Shown here: positions 1 to 4,421 of the stretch, one piece after another
Position numbering within the stretch: the stretch's first letter is position 1
Layout: each line of letters opens with the position of its first letter
Assembly (NCBI GenBank): GCA_021819255.1
Contig: JAKART010000100.1
Coordinates: forward strand, 1-7,604
DNA: 7,604 nt
Direction: 5' to 3'
Source of the DNA: Acidobacteriota bacterium
GTDB taxonomy: Bacteria; Acidobacteriota; Terriglobia; Terriglobales; Acidobacteriaceae
Notes under the pieces: generated by a model
Databases searched by the model: none
The model's input: the letters and a program-made list of their open reading frames with translations, nothing else
Told to the model about the DNA's origin: nothing
Made by a program: the position numbers and the translations under genes

Positions 1-272
1 TTGACCTGCTGACGGGAGACAAAGCGGCATTTGACCGGAGACTTGATCGGCAGTTGGGTGATCCGGCTGACAAAGTGCAGGATCTGATCTTCATCCTCCA
101 GCAGAGTTTGCTCCTGCCGGGGCGTCAATACCGTGTCCGCGGCCGGGGAAGAACTTACCGGCCCCTGGGCAGGCGCTGCCGTCTGCTCCCCTGCCCTGGG
201 CTGTGCGCCTGCGATTCCCAGACCGATCCCTATCCAAATCAACGCTGCCGACACCCATTTTCCCCAGGTCAA
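1..272 (-). CDS. Exported protein of unknown function, N-terminal part (cut by window edge)
   Basis: An open frame enters from the left edge and ends upstream at an in-frame TAG (297-299). The N-terminus reads MTWGKW followed by a hydrophobic stretch (VSAALIWIGIGLGIAGA) and then AQPRAG, which is a typical Sec signal peptide with a single Lys in the n-region and an Ala-x-Ala-like cleavage site. A Pro/Ala/Gln-rich linker follows, then a more ordered stretch containing QILHFVSRITQLPIKSPV and a Cys, where the window ends. There is no ATG in frame. I chose TTG at 272 because GGAGG (277-281) lies 4 nt before it. TTG at 287 and GTG at 254 are alternatives, but the GTG start would lose the Lys. The 'SRITQLPIKSPVK' stretch reminds me of acidobacterial secreted proteins that carry a zinc-protease-like HExxH motif further along; that is memory only, and the diagnostic part is outside the window. 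The gene is divergent from the ygfZ cluster. Confidence 0.6.
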   Translation of the reverse strand, partial: MTWGKWVSAALIWIGIGLGIAGAQPRAGEQTAAPAQGPVSSSPAADTVLTPRQEQTLLEDEDQILHFVSRITQLPIKSPVKCRFVSRQQV

Positions 273-320
273 ACCGCCTCCGGACAACCCATCACGCTAA
301 CACCCAGTGTACGCAGGGGA

Positions 321-345
321 GGCCTGCGGCGAAAGCCGGCGGGCC
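321..345 (+). other. Strong GC hairpin with GAAA tetraloop in the divergent gap
   Basis: The left arm GGCCTGCGGC (321-330) pairs with GCCGGCGGGCC (335-345) around a GAAA loop (331-334). This gives ten base pairs, including one G-U pair, with one bulged G at 339. A second, smaller stem, GATCT-TGC-AGATC (353-365), follows. The structure lies in the roughly 260-bp gap between two divergent genes, so it is probably in the leader of the ygfZ transcript or in the promoter region. No T-run follows, so it is not a classic terminator. I saw no convincing -35/-10 pair in this gap. The role is unknown: an RNA leader structure, an operator or a REP-like element are all possible. Confidence 0.4.
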
Positions 346-511
346 GCAAGACGATCTTGCAGATCCAAAGCCGGACTGGACCTCCCGGGCAAGCACCACC
401 GGCTGAAACAAAGCTATCCTTGAAGAGGAAGTACAAAAGGAACCAAGCGAGTCCGCATCCTGTACGATCCTCGAGGAAGCATCGAGACAGACAAGAAGAT
501 CGAAACACTCA

Positions 512-517
512 AGGAGG
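512..517 (+). promoter_or_regulatory. Ribosome binding site for ygfZ
   Basis: AGGAGG is a full Shine-Dalgarno match 13 nt upstream of the ATG at 531. The spacing is longer than usual, but it is the only good site near the point where YgfZ homology begins. It argues against the much longer in-frame extension that opens at 54. Confidence 0.6.
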
Positions 518-530
518 ACGCAAGAGATTC

Positions 531-1583
531 ATGTCCACGCGGGATCAACCAGAGCTCTCCATCGTGCGGGACGCCGCCGGATTTGTGCGGGTGCAGGACA
601 CCGCCCTGTTGCGCATCATCGGCCCCGATGCCACACGCTGGCTGAACGGCATGGTGAGCAACTCCATCAAGTCGCTGCAGCCGGGTGAGGGCAACTACAA
701 CTTCCTGCTCAACGCCCAGGGGCACATCCTGGGCGATGCCATGGTGTATCGCGAGCCCGATCCGGAGCCCCCCAGGTTTCTGCTGGCAAGCTCGGAATCC
801 CAGATGGAGACCATCCGCACCCATCTGGACCGCTTCATCATCATGGATGACGTCGAAGTTCAGCCGGTTGAAGACTTTCCCACAGAACTGTTGATCCTGG
901 GAGGCCAGGCGGCTGCGGCTCTGGAGGCTCTCAACCTGCCCAAGATCGAGCGCTCGCATTTGGCCCTTGCCGATACCCGGCACGGCCGGCTGCTTCTGCT
1001 CAGCCCGGATCGAGGAGAGACGCCGGTCTTTACGTTGCGCTCCACCCCGGTCACCATCGAGAGCGTGCAGAGTGCTCTCCAGGGCCTGCAAGTTCCCCAG
1101 CTCTCTTCCGCGGCCCTGGAGTGGCTGCGCCTGCTGGAGGCATGGCCGCTGTTTGGCAAGGATATCCGCAACACGGAGTCAGCCCATGATCTTCCCCAGG
1201 AGACGGCACAACCGCACGCTCTGCACTTTGCCAAGGGCTGCTATCTGGGCCAGGAGATCGTCGAGCGAATCCGATCGCGCGGCCAGGTACATCGCAACTT
1301 CGCCGCGTTTCGTCTGCAAGGCGAGCTTCCGGCCACACTTCCAGCCCCGCTTGAGCTAGCCGGCAGACCAGCCGGGGAGTTGACCAGCGCCGGACCGGTG
1401 CCTCTGCCCGAGGGTCCGGCGCTGCTCGGCTTGGGATACCTTCGCCAAGCGGCGCAAAACGCAGAACCTGGGCAGGGAGCGTCCGGAGCCGCGCAGCAGC
1501 TTGCGTACCCCGGCGGGGTGGCGCTTTTGCGTCGGCGGATCGGTTGGCTCGGGTTAGCATCAGAAGAACAGATAGAGAGTTGA
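531..1583 (+). CDS. ygfZ: YgfZ/GcvT-like folate-binding protein
   Basis: This 350-residue protein belongs to the YgfZ/GcvT family. Known members bind tetrahydrofolate and help maintain or repair certain Fe-S cluster enzymes in the cytoplasm; they are not aminomethyltransferases. The family signature K-G-C-Y-x-G-Q-E is intact (KGCYLGQE, residues 235-242, with the conserved Cys at 237), followed by the usual basic segment EIVERIRSRGQVHR. The N-terminal half has the GcvT-like opening (LLRIIGPDATRWLNGMVSNSI, then NYNFLLNAQGHILGDAMVY). The length is close to that of E. coli YgfZ (about 326 residues). The frame stays open upstream to 54, but that part is low-complexity and basic, overlaps the divergent gene and has no family resemblance, so ATG 531 with AGGAGG upstream is chosen. 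The stop is 4 nt before the next start, suggesting translational coupling to the DUF1844 gene. It is probably the first gene of a four-gene unit ending in ribF. Confidence 0.92.
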   Translation: MSTRDQPELSIVRDAAGFVRVQDTALLRIIGPDATRWLNGMVSNSIKSLQPGEGNYNFLLNAQGHILGDAMVYREPDPEPPRFLLASSESQMETIRTHLDRFIIMDDVEVQPVEDFPTELLILGGQAAAALEALNLPKIERSHLALADTRHGRLLLLSPDRGETPVFTLRSTPVTIESVQSALQGLQVPQLSSAALEWLRLLEAWPLFGKDIRNTESAHDLPQETAQPHALHFAKGCYLGQEIVERIRSRGQVHRNFAAFRLQGELPATLPAPLELAGRPAGELTSAGPVPLPEGPALLGLGYLRQAAQNAEPGQGASGAAQQLAYPGGVALLRRRIGWLGLASEEQIES

Positions 1584-1587
1584 GCGT

Positions 1588-2352
1588 ATGGCTGAGATCA
1601 AAGAGTTCGTCATCAATGACCGTCGCAAGTTCACCGCCGAGGGCGAGTTGCGTCCCGAGGCCAAAACCGCCCAGCGGCACAGCCCTGAGCCCGGCTGCAG
1701 CCCTGAGCCCGGGCACAGCGCACCGGCCCTCAAGACCCCGCCCATACCCTTCGCCTCCACAGCCCCCGACGGCCCGGCGCCCGTAGCCGCCCAGGTCCAA
1801 GCCACCCAGGTCCAAGAGAGCCAGGCCCAAGAGAGCCAGCTTCGGGAGAGCAAAGTCCAAGCGAGCCAGGTCCAAGAGAGCCAGCTTCGGGAGAGCAAAG
1901 TCCAGGAGACTCCCCTCCCGACCGCCGAGCAGGCCGAGCAGGCCAAGCGCGCCTATGACGCCACCGTCGATCGTCTGGACACAGCCATCCGAGCCACCAA
2001 CCCAGGCATGGAGCGGCCGCCGGAGATCACCTTGCAACAGGTCATTCAGTCGCTCTACATGCAGGCCCTCATGCAGTTGGGCGGAGCCGCCCTGCCCGGC
2101 CAGCAGCCGCAGGTAGATCTTCTTGGAGCGCGACAAACCATCGACATGCTGGTGGTTCTCCAGCAGAAGACCCTGGGAAACCGCACCCCAGCGGAGACCG
2201 AACTCCTGGATACGGCTCTGTTCGAGCTGCGCATCGACTTCCTGGAGGTAACCCAGGCTCTCTCCCGCTCCGCCGTTGCCCGGCAAACCCAGAGCGCCAC
2301 TTCTCCGGCAGGCCCTTCCATCCCGGGCACGGGACCGCGCATCGTCCGCTAG
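1588..2352 (+). CDS. DUF1844 domain protein with a Gln/Glu-rich repeat linker
   Basis: This 254-residue protein has three parts. (1) A short conserved-looking N-terminus, MAEIKEFVINDRRKFTAEGE (1-20). (2) A long low-complexity linker (about 25-120) with a twofold PEPG-type repeat (32-45) and pentapeptide repeats of the type xVQES / QLRES (70-107). (3) A helical C-terminal domain (about 145-222) that fits DUF1844: a helix with 'LYMQALMQLG', the 'ARQTIDMLVVLQQKTLGN' segment, then 'LLDTALFELRIDFLEV'. The function of DUF1844 is unknown. There is no signal peptide or membrane segment, so it is probably cytoplasmic. The start is ATG 1588, only 4 nt after the ygfZ stop, with a weak GAGAG (1575-1579) inside the end of ygfZ. 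Its position suggests co-expression with ygfZ and ribF. The linker length probably varies between relatives because of the DNA repeat. Confidence 0.85.
   Translation: MAEIKEFVINDRRKFTAEGELRPEAKTAQRHSPEPGCSPEPGHSAPALKTPPIPFASTAPDGPAPVAAQVQATQVQESQAQESQLRESKVQASQVQESQLRESKVQETPLPTAEQAEQAKRAYDATVDRLDTAIRATNPGMERPPEITLQQVIQSLYMQALMQLGGAALPGQQPQVDLLGARQTIDMLVVLQQKTLGNRTPAETELLDTALFELRIDFLEVTQALSRSAVARQTQSATSPAGPSIPGTGPRIVR
1681..1712 (+). repeat. Two-copy 18-bp-spaced direct repeat in the DUF1844 gene
   Basis: AGCCCTGAGCCCGG occurs at 1681-1694 and again at 1699-1712, a period of 18 bp that keeps the reading frame. It codes the repeated SPEPG at residues 32-41. It lies just upstream of the longer 15-bp array in the same linker. 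Confidence 0.7.
1795..1914 (+). repeat. 15-bp tandem repeat array (8 units) with 45-bp higher-order period
   Basis: Eight consecutive 15-nt units can be lined up from 1795. There are two unit types: GTCCAAGAGAGCCAG-like (1795, 1810, 1825, 1855, 1870 and a degenerate last unit at 1900) and CTTCGGGAGAGCAAA (1840 and 1885, identical). The block around 1825-1869 recurs with 45-bp spacing at 1870-1914, which indicates a later duplication of a three-unit block. Each unit codes five residues (VQES-type or LRESK-type), so gain or loss of units keeps the frame. It codes a charged, Gln-rich linker before the DUF1844 domain. Confidence 0.85.
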
Positions 2353-2360
2353 CGGCTTAG

Positions 2361-2400
2361 GGCTCTCCGGGCGAGCCGGATGGAGAAGAACGGCTCTCCA
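2361..2400 (+). other. Two consecutive short hairpins between the DUF1844 and phosphodiesterase genes
   Basis: The 86-bp gap holds GGCTC (2361-2365) paired with GAGCC (2373-2377) around a 7-nt loop, followed by TGGAGA (2381-2386) paired with TCTCCA (2395-2400) around an 8-nt loop. GGCTCTCC also occurs twice as a direct repeat (2361-2368 and 2392-2399). There is no T-run, so a strong terminator is unlikely. Possible roles are attenuation, mRNA processing or stability between the two halves of the cluster, or chance in GC-rich sequence. Confidence 0.3.
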
Positions 2401-2438
2401 GCGGCATCAAGCCCGCTCCGCAAGATACGGACACAAGC

Positions 2439-3236
2439 ATGCAAGCGACTCTCACCTTTCTTCAAAGTGGAACCTCGATGGCGGTTCCGACGCTGGGCTG
2501 TTCTTGCGCCGTCTGCGCCTCAGCTTATCAGCCGGGATCTCCCAACCGGCGCACCCGCCCCTCCGTGCTGCTCTCCTACGGCGGCCGTCATGTGGTCATC
2601 GACACCGGCCAGGATTTCCAGTTTCAGGCCGTGCGGGAGCGGCTCACGAGCCTGGACGCGGTCCTTTATACCCATGGCCATGCCGATCACATCCTGGGGA
2701 TGGACGACCTTCGTCCGCTCAGCTTCCACCACGCCGATGGACTGCCTCTCTATGCCGACGATGCCACGGCGGCAATCCTGGAACGAATCTTTGCCTACAC
2801 CTTCAGCGAGGTCGCCCGCTATCCGACTCGCGCGCGGGTCACGCTGCACCGTATTCGGGCAGAGGCCGGCTCTACCATCCCTCTCTTTGGAGCCAACTTC
2901 ATCCGCGTTCCCCTCATTCACGGGCCTGACAGCATCGCCGGCTACCGCTTTGGGGACGCGGCCTATCTGACCGATATGAGCGAAATTCCCGAGGAGAGCT
3001 TCCCTCTGCTTCAGGATCTGGACATTCTGGTGCTGGACGCCCTGCGCCCCGAACCACACCCCAGCCACTCCCATCTGGCCAAGTCGGTTGAATTGGTGGA
3101 GAGGATCAGGCCACGCCGTGCTTTCTTCACCCACATCAGCCACGGTCTGGAGCATGAGGCCACCAACGCAAGGTTGCCAAATCACATACGGCTGGCTCAC
3201 GATGGCCTTAAACTGACTTTTCGCATTGCGGAGTAA
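2439..3236 (+). CDS. PhnP-like metallo-beta-lactamase-fold phosphodiesterase
   Basis: This 265-residue protein is a cytoplasmic MBL-fold hydrolase. The metal-site motif is H-G-H-A-D-H (79-84), with further likely ligands at His161 (LIHG), Asp179 (YLTD) and His232/His235 (THISH). A Cys triad, GCSCAVC (Cys21, Cys23, Cys26), follows 'TSMAVPTLG'. This arrangement (GVP-like turn, CxCxxC, HxHxDH, C-terminal THISH) matches E. coli PhnP, the phosphoribosyl cyclic phosphate phosphodiesterase of the C-P lyase pathway, in which these Cys help build a structural zinc site. No phn genes are visible nearby, so the substrate here may differ; a general cyclic-nucleotide or phosphodiester hydrolase is the safe reading. 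ATG 2439 places the first beta strand (ATLTFLQSGT) correctly. The ribosome binding site is weak. The gene lies 86 bp after the DUF1844 gene and 70 bp before ribF. Confidence 0.85.
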   Translation: MQATLTFLQSGTSMAVPTLGCSCAVCASAYQPGSPNRRTRPSVLLSYGGRHVVIDTGQDFQFQAVRERLTSLDAVLYTHGHADHILGMDDLRPLSFHHADGLPLYADDATAAILERIFAYTFSEVARYPTRARVTLHRIRAEAGSTIPLFGANFIRVPLIHGPDSIAGYRFGDAAYLTDMSEIPEESFPLLQDLDILVLDALRPEPHPSHSHLAKSVELVERIRPRRAFFTHISHGLEHEATNARLPNHIRLAHDGLKLTFRIAE

Positions 3237-3275
3237 CCAGCCGCCCGGCTTCAAGATTTCCCATTCTCGATAAGA

Positions 3276-3288
3276 CGGGCCCCGCCCG
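3276..3288 (+). other. GC hairpin just upstream of ribF
   Basis: CGGGC (3276-3280) and GCCCG (3284-3288) form a perfect stem around CCC. A second small stem, GGC-TTC-GCC, overlaps its 3' side. It ends 18 nt before the ribF ATG, where no Shine-Dalgarno sequence is seen. It might shape ribF translation, but a chance GC-rich structure is just as likely. The 70-bp gap is too short to hold an FMN riboswitch. Confidence 0.25.
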
Positions 3289-3306
3289 GGCTTCGCCTCT
3301 TCTTCC

Positions 3307-4272
3307 ATGCAGATCTATCGCTCACTTGCTGAACTCGGCTCTTCTTCTTCTCCCTCGGTGGTCACGGTTGGAAACTTCGACGGTGTGCACCGTGGGCATC
3401 AGATGGTCATCGCCTCCCTTCTGGAGCGTGCCCGTATCTACCGGTCGCGCGCCTGCGCGGTCACCTTCCATCCTCATCCGGCGCAGGTACTGCACCCCGT
3501 CTCCCCGATGCGGCTGATCACCCCGCTGGAGGAGAAGCTGAGGCTGCTGGCCGACACCGGACTGGACAGTGTTCTGGTGCTTCCCTTCACGGAGGAGCTT
3601 CGCCGCTGGACGGCCCTCCACTTCGCCCAGCAGGTCCTGCATCTCGGCTTGCATGCCATCGAAGTCCACGAGGGGGAGAACTTCCGCTTCGGGTATCAGG
3701 CCGAGAGTGACATCGCCGGCCTCTCGGAGATGGGGCGCGTGCTGGGCTTCGCCGTACGAGCCTATGTTCCCCGCATGGCTCGCGGCGCCCCTATCTCCTC
3801 CAGCCGGATCCGCACCGCCGTTGCCGCCGGCAGAGTGCAGGAGGCGCGCGCCCTGTTGGGCCGCTCATTCTCGATGCTCAGCACGCCGGCCCCGGGACGC
3901 GGCTACGGCTCCAAGTACGCCGTGCCCACCATCAATCTTGCGCCCTACGCCGATCTGCTCCCTTCGAACGGTGTCTATGTCACAACTCTAGGCATCGGAA
4001 CCGACCGTATCTTTTGCGGCGTGACCAACGTCGGCAACCGCCCCACCTTTGGCGCGGACTCCTTCGCGGTTGAATCCCATCTGCTGGACTACGAACCAGT
4101 TGACCTGGAGGAGACCACCCCTTTGCGACTCACCTTTCTCCGCCGGCTGCGCGCTGAGCAGCGCTTTGCCTCACCAGAGGCCTTGCGCGATCAGATCCGC
4201 GTGGACGTGCAGAGGGCCACTCGCTACTTCAGACTAGCCAAAGCGCTCGGCCAAACCATCCCACCAGGGTAG
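3307..4272 (+). CDS. ribF: Bifunctional riboflavin kinase / FAD synthetase
   Basis: This 321-residue cytoplasmic enzyme phosphorylates riboflavin to FMN and adenylates FMN to FAD. The N-terminal adenylyltransferase domain (about 1-185) shows VTVGNFDGVHRGHQ (19-32, with His28 and His31), FHPHP (54-58), GENFRFGY (123-130) and the ISSSRIR motif (163-169). The C-terminal riboflavin kinase domain (about 186-312) shows GRG.G followed by VPTINL (206-211), NGVYVT (221-226), GVTNVGNRPTFG (238-249) and ESHLLDY with the likely catalytic Glu256. The length is typical of RibF. One difference is that the usual G-F-P-T-A-N kinase motif reads A-V-P-T-I-N here, with the same spacing from the LGR motif. ATG 3307 is the only sensible start, yet no Shine-Dalgarno is visible (the upstream bases are pyrimidine-rich). 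It is probably the last gene of the plus-strand unit and converges with the PBP gene. Confidence 0.97.
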   Translation: MQIYRSLAELGSSSSPSVVTVGNFDGVHRGHQMVIASLLERARIYRSRACAVTFHPHPAQVLHPVSPMRLITPLEEKLRLLADTGLDSVLVLPFTEELRRWTALHFAQQVLHLGLHAIEVHEGENFRFGYQAESDIAGLSEMGRVLGFAVRAYVPRMARGAPISSSRIRTAVAAGRVQEARALLGRSFSMLSTPAPGRGYGSKYAVPTINLAPYADLLPSNGVYVTTLGIGTDRIFCGVTNVGNRPTFGADSFAVESHLLDYEPVDLEETTPLRLTFLRRLRAEQRFASPEALRDQIRVDVQRATRYFRLAKALGQTIPPG

Positions 4273-4292
4273 GCTCCGACCGATGCGGCAAG

Positions 4293-4319
4293 CCGCGCTC
4301 CCGCGCGGAAGCGCTTCCG
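4293..4319 (+). terminator. Possible transcription end for ribF: overlapping GC stem-loops
   Basis: Some 20 nt after the ribF stop, CCGCGC (4293-4298) pairs with GCGCGG (4303-4308) around TCCC. It overlaps a 14-bp perfect palindrome, CGGAAGCGCTTCCG (4306-4319). No T-run follows, so this is at best a weak or non-canonical terminator, but stem-loops at a convergent gene junction commonly serve this purpose. The palindrome could act on either strand. Confidence 0.35.
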
Positions 4320-4401
4320 AAAGACGCTGCTTCAATCGCCTTGACGCCGACAACTTGGGTCTCAGCCGAGCGCTCCATGGCCAGGCCTCGCCGGGAGCGC
4401 G
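4294..4401. repeat. 10-bp inverted repeat spanning the ribF/PBP convergent gap
   Basis: CGCGCTCCCG (4294-4303) is the exact reverse complement of CGGGAGCGCG (4392-4401), with 88 bp between the arms. Both arms lie in the 149-bp non-coding gap between the convergent ribF and PBP stops. The left arm is also part of a local hairpin, so the two pairings compete. A role in ending transcription from both sides is possible; no transposase or coding signal is present in the gap. Confidence 0.5.
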
Positions 4402-4421
4402 AAAGCACGCCGAAGCAAAGG

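Noticed and set aside
54..530. A 159-residue N-terminal extension of the ygfZ frame
   Set aside because: It overlaps a convincing signal-peptide gene on the other strand, is basic low-complexity sequence unlike YgfZ, and AGGAGG sits upstream of ATG 531 where family homology begins.
1795..1914. Repeats as a CRISPR array
   Set aside because: The units are directly adjacent 15-bp copies without unique spacers and lie in frame within a protein gene.
1051..2286. Minus-strand open frame (411 codons) across ygfZ and the DUF1844 gene
   Set aside because: It is antisense to two well-supported genes. Its Leu-rich repeat-like stretch (LALLDL...) is merely the complement of the 15-bp repeat array and not a real leucine-rich repeat.
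3237..3306. FMN riboswitch upstream of ribF
   Set aside because: The gap is only 70 bp and the conserved RFN-element segments are absent.
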